DNA of 64,000 bases. It comes from Vitellaria paradoxa. Taxonomy: Eukaryota > Streptophyta > Magnoliopsida > Ericales > Sapotaceae. Both the position numbers and the translations under genes were made by a program. Positions 1 to 11,411 of the stretch are shown here, one piece after another. Below the pieces are notes generated by a model. The model worked only from the letters and a program-made list of their open reading frames with translations, was not told the origin of the DNA and searched no databases. Every line of letters starts with the position of its first letter. Positions within the stretch are counted from its first letter, which is position 1. Location of the stretch: positions 37,988,485 to 38,052,484 of the forward strand of contig CM034237.1 in the NCBI GenBank assembly GCA_019916065.1, written 5' to 3'.

Positions 1-3000
1 GGTACAATAGCTCTTTGGCTAACAGTTATCCAATTAGACCATCCCCTGTCTACAAGCATGCCTTTCAACTCATAAGGTTGCTCTGTATAGTCATCTAATA
101 GGATCCCTCTTTCACATAGAACTGCTCGTTTTGCATATCCATAGTGTCATTCCACTCAACCATTACAGCAAAGAACCAAGAATCAAGTTCAATTCATCCA
201 CAATTTCACAAACACCCAAAACAAAGTATTGTATTTGGAGTTATTGAAAGAACTGAAGTGCAGAAAACTTTAAAGCTTTTAAAAAAAAACTTTTTTGAGT
301 AAATGTAAGTCTCTCATGAACAAAGTTTAAAGGTTCAAAAACTCACTTCAGGTTTAAGTCTCCACCATGGCTGGGAAGTGATATAATACATAGTCCAATT
401 AAGAAGTTCATTTATGAGTATCTATATTCAAGTTAACAAGTCAAAAACTAAATCTACTCACAATCAATTCAGCAATTAAGCAAACTAAACATATCACAAA
501 TTTCAAATTCCAAATTTAAAACTTAAAGCTCGGCAGTTGGCATCACTTAAAATCCCAACTATGAAATTCCATCCATTCAAAACACAAGAAGCTAATTTTA
601 AAAAGAAAACAGATCATAACAGCATTCCTTTTGTTCAAGCTCAATTCTCCACCCAAATTTCACCAGATTCATGGTCAATGTTGTCCAAAATCCAGAAAAG
701 TACCAAAGCAAAAATAAAACAAAACCAAAAGGTCCTAATTTTCAACCTAACAAAACATGGCTCTAAGTTTTTTTTTTTTTGGTAAGAATCCATGCACAGA
801 TTTCAGCTTATGTGCCAAAACAAAGGATGACATAACCATTACTAAGTAGGTTCAAAACCTCCTGAGGCAGCTCGTTCATACAATCCTTCTAACATTTCAA
901 TCACTTGCTGATGATTCTTCTCTTGTTGCTCTTTCAAACTCTTCATCTCAGCAGTCAATTCAGCCTGTTTTTCTTGGACATCCTTCACCATTTCATGTAA
1001 ACTCCGCAGAGTAATCTCCTCAGTCCTTACTTCCTCAGCTGGTTGCTGCTCACCCTGTGGTTCCCTGATCACTCTTCTTGCCAGTTGGCCTTGGCTCCTA
1101 TTCACAGATGTCTTTGCAATTCTTGCAGCCGGCTTGACCATTTCCATACCTGCTTTCCCTTTCACTCCATGACTTTGTAAAATTTTTGTTATTAATCCTC
1201 CAAAGGGTAAACCAGAATTCACTCCAAGCTTCTCCACTGCCGTGGCTATGACAGTCCAAATGTGATTAGCTAAATCAAAAGGGATGCCTATTAGCAACTT
1301 CCCAATGAGCTCAGCTTGTGTCACTGTCACAGAGGACACATATGCATGAGGAAGAATCTTGGAACACACCAACATATGCAGCACCCTGCTCTTATCAGTG
1401 AGGTCTCCCCTTGACATTCTAACTCCATCCCATTTAGCTTGGGAATTCCCTGACAGTAATTTTACCAAGTTTTCCTTACTCAGCTGCTCTGTCCACGCAG
1501 CTTGTTGCTGTGGGGTTGCACTAGGGATATTTCCTAAGGGAAGTGCAGTAGCTCTTGCTATCAACTCAGGGGTTATCACTACAGGTATCTTCCTCACCTT
1601 CGTGTGAATCTCTTTGCTTCCCTCTCTTCCCATCACAGCATTCGAGTAAAATTCTTTGACTAGGGGTACAATAGCTCTTTGGCTAACAGTTATCCAATTA
1701 GACCATCCCCTGTCTACAAGCATGCCTTTCAACTCATAAGGTTGCTCTGTATAGTCATCTAATAGGATCCCTCTTTCACATAGAACTGCTCGTTTTGCAT
1801 ATCCATAGTGTCATTCCACTCAACCATTACAGCAAAGAACCAAGAATCAAGTTCAATTCATCCACAATTTCACAAACACCCAAAACAAAGTATTGTATTT
1901 GGAGTTATTGAAAGAACTGAAGTGCAGAAAACTTTAAAGCTTTTAACAAAAAACTTTTTTGAGTAAATGTAAGTCTCTCATGAACAAAGTTTAAAGGTTC
2001 AAAAACTCACTTCAGGTTTAAGTCTCCACCATGGCTGGGAAGTGATATAATACATAGTCCAATTAAGAAGTTCATTTATGAGTATCTATATTCAAGTTAA
2101 CAAGTCAAAAACTAAATCTACTCACAATCAATTCAGCAATTAAGCAAACTAAACATATCACAAATTTCAAATTCCAAATTTAAAACTTAAAGCTCGGCAG
2201 TTGGCATCACTTAAAATCCCAACTATGAAATTCCATCCATTCAAAACACAAGAAGCTAATTTTAAAAAGAAAACAGATCATAACAGCATTCCTTTTGTTC
2301 AAGCTCAATTCTCCACCCAAATTTCACCAAATTCATGGTCAATGTTGTCCAAAATCCAGAAAAGTACCAAAGCAAAAATAAAACAAAACCAAAAGGTCCT
2401 AATTTTCAACCTAACAAAACATGGCTCTAAGTTTTTTTTTTTTTTGTAAGAATCCATGCACAGATTTCAGCTTATGTGCCAAAACAAAGGATCACATAAC
2501 CATTACTAAGTAGGTTCGAAACCTCCTGAGGCAGCTCGTTCATACAATCCTTCTAACATTTCAATCACTTGCTGATGATTCTTCTCTTGTTGCTCTTTCA
2601 AACTCTTCATCTCAGCAGTCAATTCAGCCTGTTTTCCTTGGACATCCTTCGCCATTTCATGTAAACTCCGCAGAGTAATCTTCTCAGTCCTTACTTCCTT
2701 AACTGGTTGCTGCTTACCCTCTGGTTCCCTGATCACTCTTCTTGCCAGTTGGCATTGGCTCCTCTTCACAGATGTCTTTGCAATTCTTGCAGCCGGCTTG
2801 ACCATTTCCATACCTGCTTTCCCTTTCACTCCATGACTTTGTAAACTTTTTGTTATTAATCCTCCAAAGGGTAAACCAGAATTCACTCCAGGCTTCTCCA
2901 CTGCTGTGGCTATGATAGTCCAAATGTGATTAGCTAAATCAAAAGGGATGCCTATTAGTAACTTCCCAATGAGCTCAGCTTGTGTCACTGTCACAGAGGA

Positions 3001-3470
3001 CACATATGCATGAGGAAGAATCTTGGAACACACCAACATATGCAGCACCCTGCTCTTATCAGTGAGGTCTCCCTTTGACATTCTAACTCCATCCCATTTA
3101 GCTTGGGAATTCCCTGACAGTAATTTTACCAAGTTTTCCTTACTCAGCTGCTCTGTCCACGCAGCTTGTTGCTGTGGGGTTACACTAAGGGTATTTTCTA
3201 AGGGAAGTGCAGTAGCTCTTCCTATCAACTCAGGGGTTATCACTACAGGTATCTTCCTCACCTTAGTGTGAATCTCTTTGCTTCCCTCTCTTCCCATCAC
3301 AGCATTCGAGTAAAATTCTTTGACTAGGGGTACTATAGCTCTTTGGCTAACAGTTATCCAATCAGACCATCCCCTGTCTACAAGCATGCCTTTCAACTCA
3401 TAAGGTTACTCTTTATAGTCATCTAATAGGATCTCTCTTTCACATAGAACTGCTCGTTTTGCATACCCAT
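1..3470. repeat. 1664-bp tandem duplication of the ORF3 end plus its 3' noncoding part
   Basis: Units run 143-1806 and 1807-3470, and bases 1-142 are the end of another copy, so at least two full units are present. Identity is very high, with scattered substitutions and a small length difference in a T-run near 770 and 2435. Each unit holds the C-terminal 296 codons of ORF3 plus about 700 bases of noncoding sequence (143-841, 1807-2505) in which I see no gene. The copies diverge after the shared GCATANCCAT at 133-142, 1797-1806 and 3461-3470; only the third continues into the true ORF3 N-terminus. Unequal recombination or replication slippage inside the element explains this. Confidence 0.95.
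842..1732 (-). pseudogene. ORF3 C-terminal fragment, upstream copy of the tandem repeat
   Basis: An open frame of 296 codons beginning MKGMLVDRGW; the frame is open further upstream to about 1806 without another Met. It lacks the N-terminal part of ORF3 because the tandem-repeat junction cuts it there. It contains the VKEFYSNAV motif (about residues 25-33) typical of the 'putative plant transposon protein' domain found downstream of pol in Athila-like elements. The last 60 residues are charged and predicted coiled coil (EKQAELTAEMKSLKEQQEKN). No signal peptide or membrane segment is apparent. The codon that is a stop in the 3' copy (3406-3408) is CAA here. Function unknown. Confidence 0.7.
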
Positions 3471-3879
3471 CCGTATACCTCTTTTCAGATTCCGGGTTTG
3501 CAAAACGCGAGTTGGAATAAAGTTCCTCTGGAATGGCCATATCAGGAGCCTCTGCTTCTGGGATAGGCTCATTACCCTCATTGCCACCCATTGAGTGTTC
3601 TTGCTCAAGGGGTGGTTGGATTTCATTGTCAGAAAAAGGGAGTGTAGCTTCAGATATGTCAATTTCTATGGGCTCAGAAACAACAGGAGCAGATTTCTTA
3701 CCTAGATGTTGTGCCCTCAGGCGTTGGCTCATTCTTCGTGGCCCAGGCGTTGTCATCTTCCTCCTTGGTGCCATTGTTACAGATATCAGCTCAGTGAAAA
3801 TCCCTTCCCTTTGTTCTCTTTGTGTATCACTGATCACCCAAAACCCTAGCTCTTGTCCCTCTCTATTCAAAAATCCCAA
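2506..3879 (-). pseudogene. Athila ORF3, complete but split by one in-frame stop
   Basis: One frame from 3879 to 2506 (about 457 codons) interrupted by a single TAA at 3406-3408; the tandem copy has CAA, so this is one C-to-T change. The N-terminal part has a basic stretch (MAPRRKMTTPGPRRMSQRL) and an acidic linker. The middle has SRFANPESEKRYTDGYAKR followed by VKEFYSNAV, which resemble the plant transposon protein domain seen in the extra ORF of Athila elements. The C-terminus is coiled-coil-like. Athila ORFs in this position have been called env-like, but I see no signal peptide or transmembrane helix, so I do not call it an envelope. The Met at about 3774 (MAPRRK) may be the true start. 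Confidence 0.75.
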
Positions 3880-4865
3880 CCCTCGCCAACGGCTTTAATT
3901 TGAGTAGTTGGAGGGAAATAAGGAGGCCAGTGCTGATAATTCATTCAGATAGGGTTTCATTAAACATCCGAATATGAGGGGTCACGGGTCGGGTTACTGA
4001 ACCAATCTCGAGCTCATCCAAATATCCAATTCCCCATTCGAATACATTTTATTAGTAAATCAGCACCTGAGTGTTTCTTAAACCAATTTCTGTGATGGTT
4101 CCTAAAAAAAAAAACTTAAGCCAATTTTTTTTTTACACTAAATTTATTCCTAAAAACACTTAATCCTAGAAATATTATGCAATAAAAAAAATGCTAAAAA
4201 TTTTCAATTTTTTTTTTTAAACCAATTTTTGCAAGCTAAACAAGACAATCTCAATCACAAGCAATTCAGAAAAACTAACTCAAGCAATTCTAGTCACAAT
4301 AAATCATGTCAATGCAACCAATGTCACTCAAAATAGAATCTTAGATTATGATCCTCCCCCCCAAACTAAAAGTGAGCATTGTCCCCAATGTAAGATCAAG
4401 TTAAGCAATAAAGTTCTGAGAGAAGAGGGTACCTGATAAGCTTAATTGAGCTTAATTAATTGAGTTGAGGTGCTGAAAATTTAGAATGCTTCCAATGTAA
4501 TTTCCCCCAACCTGGTTAGTGCAACATATTCCAAGAATAGCTCATTCGAATGCAAAGCAGCGTTGCAGCAATTTAACTCAGTTCAAATCACTTAAGTCCC
4601 ATGAAATGCACTTCAGAAAATTAAAAATTTTCTACTCATGAATTGTACCAATTGGGTGGGCTGATCAAACCAACTTTGAACATACTTGCATTATAGAACA
4701 GTGAATGCTCCATCTCCTCAATAAGCTACTGCTTCCATATTTGAATGCTACAACCAACTGTTAGACTTGCAAACTGAAAAAGTTTTTTTTTTTTTAATAA
4801 CAGAAAATAACTAAATAAAAAGAAGAACTAAACTACTATGGTACAAAACAGACTTCTCTCCTCAA
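3880..4865 (-). other. Noncoding spacer between pol and ORF3 with a G-rich purine tract
   Basis: No coding sequence is seen. On the minus strand a run of seven G sits in a purine stretch (plus-strand C-run at 4356-4362, in CCTCCCCCCCAAAC), followed by the GTCCCCAATG motif on the plus strand. I recall a similar G-rich motif downstream of integrase in Athila and related Ty3 elements; it may act as an internal polypurine tract. A/T homopolymers at 4109-4134, 4212-4220 and 4782-4795 make up much of the rest. Confidence 0.5.
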
Positions 4866-6620
4866 TCAACCACAATCCGAGGGATCTTCAAGATCCCAAC
4901 TCTCAATTTCAGCAATGAAATTCTCATGATACTCTTTCAATCTTTGTCCATTCACTCTAAAAATATTCTTGGAGGTTGGATTTTGAATGTCAACAGCCCC
5001 AAACTCAGTGATGTTCTGAATCACATATGGACCACTCCATCTTAACTTTAACTTTCCGGGAAACAAGTGCAACCTAGAGTCATACAACAAAACCTTTTGA
5101 CCCACAACCAACTCTCTTTTAAGGATATGTGCATCATGCCACTTCTTCACTCTATCCTTGGTGATCTTGGCATTCTCATATGCATCATTTCGGATCTCTT
5201 CCAACTCACTAAGTTGCAACTTCCTTTGAAATCCAGCTTCATTGATGTTTTCATTGAAATGTTTCACAGCCCAATAAGCCTTGTGTTCAAGTTCCACAGG
5301 AAGATGACAAGCTTTTCTATACACCAACCTATAAGGAGACATGCCTAGAATAGTTTTGTAGGCAGTCCTATAAGCCCAAAGTGCATCAACCAATTTCAAA
5401 GACCAATCTTTTCTAGTGGGATTCACTGTTTTTTCAATGATTCTTTTGATCTCCCTATTAGCTAACTCAGCTTGTCCACTTGTTTGGGGATGGTAAAATG
5501 TTCCAACCTTGTGCAATACTCCATACTTCTTCATCAAAAGCCCCACATGCCTATTGCAAAAGTGTGTTCTTGAGAACACATTCTCCTTCAAGAATCTAAT
5601 CACTACCTTGTGGTCATTGGTCCTAGTTGGAATGGCTTCCACCCACTTTGAAACATAGTCAACAGCCACTAAGATATATTCATGACCAAATGAATTCACA
5701 AATGGTCCCATGAAGTCCATACCCCAACAATCAAAGATATCAAGCACATAAATGGGGTGAAGTGGCATCATGTTCCTCCTAGTGAGCTTACCAAGTCTTT
5801 GACACTTATCACAGGCAACACAAAAGGTATGCACATCCCGAAACATGGTAGGCCAATACAATCCACTCTGCAAAATCTTTGCCACTGTCTTCCTAGCTGA
5901 AAAATGACCTCCACATGCGAGAGTATGACAAAAACTAATGACACTATGAGCTTCACTCTCGGGTATGCATCTCCTAATGACCTGATCTGAGCAATACTTA
6001 AATAGATATGGATCATCCCAGAAAAAGTTCCTCACATTCCTAAAAAACTTTCTCTTATCTAACATGGTCCAATGAGAGGGCACCACACCTGAAACCAAAT
6101 AATTGGCTATATCTGCAAACGATGGTATCTCTGAGGAATCTATATGAAACAATTGCTCATCAGGGAATGTCTCATTAATAGGTGACTCAAAAGATGCTAA
6201 GTCCTGATGTGGGAGTCCAGAAAGATGATCAGTAACTACATTTTCAACTCCCTTCTTATCTTTGATCTCTAAATCAAATTCTTGAAGCAAAAGAATCCAC
6301 CTAATGAGTCTAGGCTTGGCATCAGATTTGGTCAAAAGATACTTCAATGCTACATGGTCAGTAAATACAATGACATGAGATCCCACTAGGTATGATCTGA
6401 ACTTATCCAATGCATATGCTACTGCTAGCAACTCCTTCTCAGTAGTTGTGTAGTTCTTTTGTGCATCACTAAGGGATTTGCTAGCATAGTACAGCACATG
6501 TGACTTCCTCTCCTTCCTCTGACCTAGGACTGCACCAATGGCACTATCACTAGCGTCACACATAATCTCAAAGGGTAGAGTCCAATCTGGTGTCTGCATA
6601 ATGGGAGCTGAAGTGAGCAA
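4866..6620 (-). pseudogene. pol: Athila pol, RNase H and integrase part
   Basis: 584 codons in frame with the upstream pol pieces. RNase H shows [14 protein letters not shown] (about residue 21), [10 protein letters not shown] and [12 protein letters not shown], carrying the three acidic residues. Integrase shows an HHCC zinc site (HTLACGGHF then CVACDKC), the first catalytic Asp in WGMDFMGPF, and the Glu region [16 protein letters not shown]. The segment that should carry the second catalytic Asp (normally in an I-S-D-G-G context before THFCN) is missing: VFSR runs straight into THFCNR. The deletion keeps the frame. The C-terminus ([15 protein letters not shown]) has no chromodomain. The integrase is therefore predicted inactive even though the frame is open. 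Confidence 0.92.
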
Positions 6621-6644
6621 GTCCTTGAGTCTATCAAATGAAGC

Positions 6645-7193
6645 CTAACAATCTGATGTCCAATCAAAAGGAACATCCTGGCCTAGGAGATTGCACAAAG
6701 GTCTAGAAATGGCACTGAATGATGCAATGAACCTCCTATAGAAACCTGCATGTCCTAAAAATGATATGACATTCTTGACACATCTAGGGGTAGGAAGTTT
6801 TTGAATAATTTCAACTGTTGCTCTATCTACTTCTATCCCCCTAGAAGACACTATATGACCAAGAACTATTCCCTGAGTTACCATAAAATGGCATTTCTCC
6901 CAATTCAACACCAAATTTTTCTCTTCACATCTTGCTAAAACCTTCTCCAGATTCCCTAAGCACAAATCAAAGTCACTCCCATAAACTGAAAAGTCATCCA
7001 TGAACACTTCAAGAAATTTCTCCACAAAGTCACTAAATAAACTGATCATGCATCTTTGGAAGGTTGCAGGAGCATTGCAAAGACCAAAAGGCATGCGCCT
7101 ATATGCAAATGTACCAAATGGACAAGTAAATGTGGTCTTCTCCTGATCATCTAATGAAATCTCAATTTGATTGTACCCAGAGTATCCATCCAA
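6645..7193 (-). pseudogene. pol: Athila pol, reverse transcriptase palm
   Basis: 182 codons starting MDGYSGYNQIEI, the first conserved RT block, with the catalytic box present as VFMDDFSVYG. It continues through NWEKCHFM and the connection region (HAGFYRRFIASFS). It is in frame with the pol pieces on both sides; TAG codons at 7209-7211 and 6645-6647 separate them. The active-site Asp pair is intact, so the damage is limited to the stops. Confidence 0.93.
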
Positions 7194-7208
7194 GAAACAG
7201 TAAAATGC

Positions 7209-9452
7209 CTATCTTGCCACTCTTTCCAATACCTGATCTAGGAATGGAAGAGGGAAATGATCCTTCCTTGTGACTGCATTTAACTTTCTATAATCTATGC
7301 ACATGCGCCATCCTGTTTGGATGCGCATTGGAACTAATTCATCTTGTTCATTCTTCACTACAGTCACTCCGGATTTCTTAGGCACTACCTGAGTTGGACT
7401 AACCCATTTAGAGTCTGAAATAGGGTAGATAATTCCAGCATCCAATAGCTTAATTACCTCCCGCCTAACCACTTCTTTCATGTTTGGGTTAAGTCTCCTT
7501 TGCATTTGCCTAATGGGCTTCACATTCTCCTCCAAAAATATCCTATGAGTGCAAATCAGTGGGCTAATTCCCTGCAGGTCTGCTATGGTCCAGCCCAAGG
7601 CTCTTTTATGTTTTCTCAAGACCTCAACAAGTCTATTCTCTTGATCAGAATTCAGCTGAGAAGAAATAACAGCTGGATAGGACTCTCCCTCACCCAAAAA
7701 TACATATTTCAGCTCACTAGGTAAAAGCTTTCTCTCGGGTATGGGTGGCTTCTCAAAAGATGGCTGGGATTTGACTGTTGGCAGCTCTAAAGACTCAAAA
7801 GTGGGCCTCCACTGATTCACTGACATCACTGATTTTTCCATTTCCTCAAATTCTCCTCCACCAAAATTTTCCAAGTCACAATCATCTAGGAAATCTACTT
7901 GATCACTGTTCACTAAAGCTCTTTCCAATGGGTCATTTAAGTACTCTCTATCAAAATGCTCTTGTATGATGGTTTGAATCAAATCTACTTCCTCTATCTC
8001 CTCATGGTCACTTGGTTGTTTGGTCACACTAAAGATGTTCTTCTCAATGGTCATGTTACTAAAAGACAACTTAATGACTCCGGTTCTACAATTGATTAAG
8101 GCATTAGAAGTGGCCAAAAATGGTCTTCCTAAGATGACTGGGACAGCTGGTTGTGGCCCTTGAATTGGTTTGGTATCAAGCACTATAAAGTCCACTGGAA
8201 AGACAAAATGTTCCACTTGAATCAAGACATCTTCCACAATACCTCTAGGGACTTTGACTGACCTATCAGCTAATTGAAGTGTCACCCTAGTAGGTCTGAG
8301 CTCACCTAAACCCAGCTCTTGGTACACAGTGAAAGGTAGGAGATTGACACTTGCACCCAAATCTAACAAAGCTCGATCTACCCTCTTATCCCCAATGATG
8401 CATGCGATTGTAGGACACCCCGGATCTTTATATTTTGGAGGGGTTTTGAATTGCAAAATTGAGCTCACTTGTTTAGTTAAAAATGCTCTCTCTTTGACAT
8501 TCATTCTCCTTTTGACCGTGCACAAATCTTTCAAAAACTTTCTATAAGATGGATTTTGTTTAATGGCATCAAGCAAAGGAATGTTTATTCTGACTTGTTT
8601 GAAAAATTCATAAATGTCAGAATTCAAATTCTTTTTCTTTCCTTTGTTCAACCTTTGAGGAAAAGGAATTTTTGGAATGAAATCAGGGCTGTCCAACTGG
8701 TTTTCTTTTGAAATCTTCTCATTTCCAGAAATTTTTTCACTCTTTTCAAACTGTTTTTCATCAAAACCTTTGGTTGTATTTTCAGAAAAATCATTTTTAT
8801 TTTTAGAAATTACCTGTTCTTTCCTCTGAAATCTGTTTTTCTGCTCCTCGTTGCTCGGCTGCTGTTTTTGTTCAGCTTCTAGTCTGTTGTGCAGATTTTG
8901 TTCTTGTTTCTGAAAGTGTGCTTGTTCAATTTGCTGCTGTTCTGATTCTAAACTACTGTCCAGCTTTTGTTTCTGCTGTTCTTTAATTTCTGATCTGTTG
9001 TGCAGCTGCTGTTTTTGCTCTTCTAGTAGCTGCTTTTGCTGCAATTCAGCTTCTGTTTCGGTGAGAAGCTGCTGTTCAAATGCTTTGCTGCTGGTGTTGT
9101 GCTGGATTTCTTCCTCATCTTCTATCATATTTTGCTCATTTGCCTCTTCAATTGGAATATAATCTGGTTTTAAGATCTGTTTTCCACTTCTCAATGTTGA
9201 AATAGCTTGCACATGTTCCAAATTCTCATTTGCACTTGAAGAAGATGATTCACTGAAATGCACTTGGCCAGTGGGATTTGGTTTGGGCTGAGATGGAAGT
9301 TTCCCTGTTTCCCTTAAGGTTAATGCTTGAGTGAGCTTTGACAGTTGACTTCGAATGTCTTCCATAGCCCTATTTGTTTGACCTTGGAACCTTGAATTTT
9401 GGTTGTTAGTTCCAATTTGCCCTTGCATGAATTGTTGCAAGATATCCTCCAA
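7209..9452 (-). pseudogene. pol: Athila pol N-terminal part: Gln-rich linker, protease, start of RT
   Basis: 747 codons in the gag frame. Residues about 110-215 are extremely Gln/Glu-rich (repeated QQK, EQQ, EAEQ), an expansion between gag and protease. A retropepsin-like site LLDLGASVNLLPF lies near residue 363; Athila elements typically have DLGA rather than DSGA. RT begins after about residue 610 (LGWTIADLQGISP) and includes SKWVSPTQVVPKKSG and WRMCIDYRKLN. The piece ends at a TAG (7209-7211) just before the DGYSGYNQ block. The Met used here is only the first after the gag stop; the true protein is a gag-pol fusion. Confidence 0.92.
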
Positions 9453-9632
9453 TGATCTTTTATGTGGTGGCTGATAATTGTTGGTGTTCTGTTGAGGTTG
9501 ATAAAGTTGGGAATGAAATGGTTGAGGTGAAAAAGGTTGTTGAGGTTGCTGCTGCTGCTGGTGTTGTGCCTCAGCTCTCCAGGATGTATTCGAATGGCCT
9601 CTATATCCAGCATTGTAAGCATTCGAATATGG

Positions 9633-10829
9633 CTAATTTCCTGGAGCAAAGTTGTTCACCCCCTGATTTGAGTTGTAATTTCTTGCAGCTGGTGGGGGAT
9701 TTACTTGACCATAAAGAACTTCTTTAAAAGCTGGGAGTGTGGGACAATCGTCCGTCTTGTGATCCGAAGTTTCACACAACACACAGTTAACTTCATTTTC
9801 CTTTGATCCTTGCTTCTTTTGCTCCATCAACTCCACTTTCCTTGACAATGCAGCCAAACGAGCACCAAGATCATCAGTGTCACTGAGATGAAACTTTCCT
9901 CTTGCACCTATACTGTCAGAAAACTCAGAAAATGGAGAAACTACCTCCCATTGTTTAGTATTTTCAGCCAAGGAATCAAAAAAATGCAAAGCTTCTTCAG
10001 CGGTTTTATCATAAAATTCACCATTACACATTGTTGCAACCAACATTTTCAGATTTGGAGTTAATGCATTATGAAAGAAGTTAACAATTCTCCAAGACTC
10101 AAAACCATGATGTGGACAAGCTTGCAACAATTCTCTAAACCTATCCCCTGCATGTGCAAATGTTTCATTAGGCTTACACACAAAATTCATGATTTGTTGT
10201 TGGAGAATCACTGTCCTATTAGCTGGAAAATACTTCTTCAAAAACTTTGTTTGCATGTCCCTCCAAGTTCCAATTGATCTAGGCTCCAATGAGTTCAACC
10301 ACATCTTTGCTTTATCTTTCAATGAAAATGGAAACAACTTAAGTCTAACCATTTCCTCATTTGTATTCCTATCCATGCATGTTCCACAAACATCCTCAAA
10401 TTCTTTCATATGCATGTAAGGATTTTCGGAATCCATGCCATGAAAAGTAGGCAAAAGTTGAATTGTACCAGGTTTGAAATTAAAATTCTGATGTCCCAAT
10501 GGAAGTATGATGCAAGATGGAGTTGTTTGCCTAGCTGGATGAAGATATTCACGGAGAGGTCTAAGAAGATTTTGATCATTTTGATCATTCTCTCCTTGAA
10601 CACTTCCTTGCGGCAAAGCATGTGGTGCAGGTAAATCCATTTGTGCAATAGAAAATTTAGATGGTATGCTAGATGATGCAAATTCAAGCAATTCAGCAAG
10701 AGATGATTGATTATGCAACTCAGAATTAATTCCAACAATTCTACTAGACCTTAAAAACATGCACAGAAATTCAGATTTGAAATAAAGCCAACCTAACCTC
10801 CAATCTCCACAAACAAACCACCATTTCAC
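9633..10829 (-). pseudogene. gag: Athila gag
   Basis: 398 codons. The capsid-like region starts near residue 115 (LLPTFHGMDSENPYMHMKEF) and includes LKLFPFSLKDKAKMWL, the standard Athila-type gag signature. A CCHC zinc knuckle CVLCETSDHKTDDC lies near the C-terminus. The frame ends at TAG (9633-9635) but continues open in the same frame into pol, so the stop lies inside a gag-pol polyprotein; the change CAG to TAG would be a single transition. The upstream Met may not be the real start. Confidence 0.92.
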
Positions 10830-11386
10830 AAGGAAATCAGACCTCTTCCTCTAACAAATTGCAGCAGAATGTATAGCGACTCAATGCAAATTTTCAGTAA
10901 GTCAAACAAAAATTCAAAGATGAATTTCAACAGATGAAATCAGATTTTTCAACTACTTCTCACAAAATTCTGAACAACTCTTCTGTTAACAGATGGCACA
11001 CACACATAAACTCAGCAGATTTAATGCAATATGACAGCAAAACAGATTAGCAATTCAGAGGTAAACTCAGGCATTCGAATATCATATGCAGCAGATTCGA
11101 ATATCAAAATTTCCAGAAATCAAATTTCAACACAAAAAATCAACAACTCAGAAATTTAGATATCCAAAACAAAATACAGCACTAACTCAGATTTTTTTTT
11201 TCAAAATTAGAAACTACAATTTAAACACTAAAACTAAAAACAAAAACCTATGAAAATGAAACTAGAGGTGGAAATAAGAATGGAACAAAATTACCCAATG
11301 CCTTGAGTAGCTTTGTTGTTGAAGATAGTGGTGAGTAATATTGTCAATCCTTGCTCCAAGAGTTCGAAACACCATTGCTTTTCAAA
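10830..11386 (-). other. Athila 5' leader between primer site and gag
   Basis: Untranslated leader with no long frame. It carries the motif ATTCGAAT twice near 11071-11108, a motif that also recurs in the LTR (12542-12590) and at the gag/pol boundary (9587, 9622). Confidence 0.6.
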
Positions 11387-11406
11387 GATCCCCGGCAACG
11401 GCGCCA
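11387..11406 (-). promoter_or_regulatory. Primer binding site, tRNA-Asp type
   Basis: The plus strand reads GATCCCCGGCAACGGCGCCA, which matches the 3' end of plant tRNA-Asp(GUC) with CCA over all 20 bases as I know it. On the minus strand it lies 5 bases after the LTR end. tRNA-Asp priming is usual for Athila elements. Confidence 0.95.
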
Positions 11407-11411
11407 AAATT

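Noticed and set aside
537..785. 82-codon plus-strand frame, repeated at 2201-2449
   Set aside because: Both copies lie in the noncoding part of the tandem unit and end in a T-run; the frame exists twice only because the DNA is duplicated.
842..3879. ORF3 as a viral-type envelope gene
   Set aside because: No signal peptide, no transmembrane helix and a soluble coiled-coil C-terminus; similarity is to the plant transposon protein domain.
11387..11406. A tRNA-Asp gene
   Set aside because: Only the 3' 20 bases are present, next to an LTR; it is a primer binding site.
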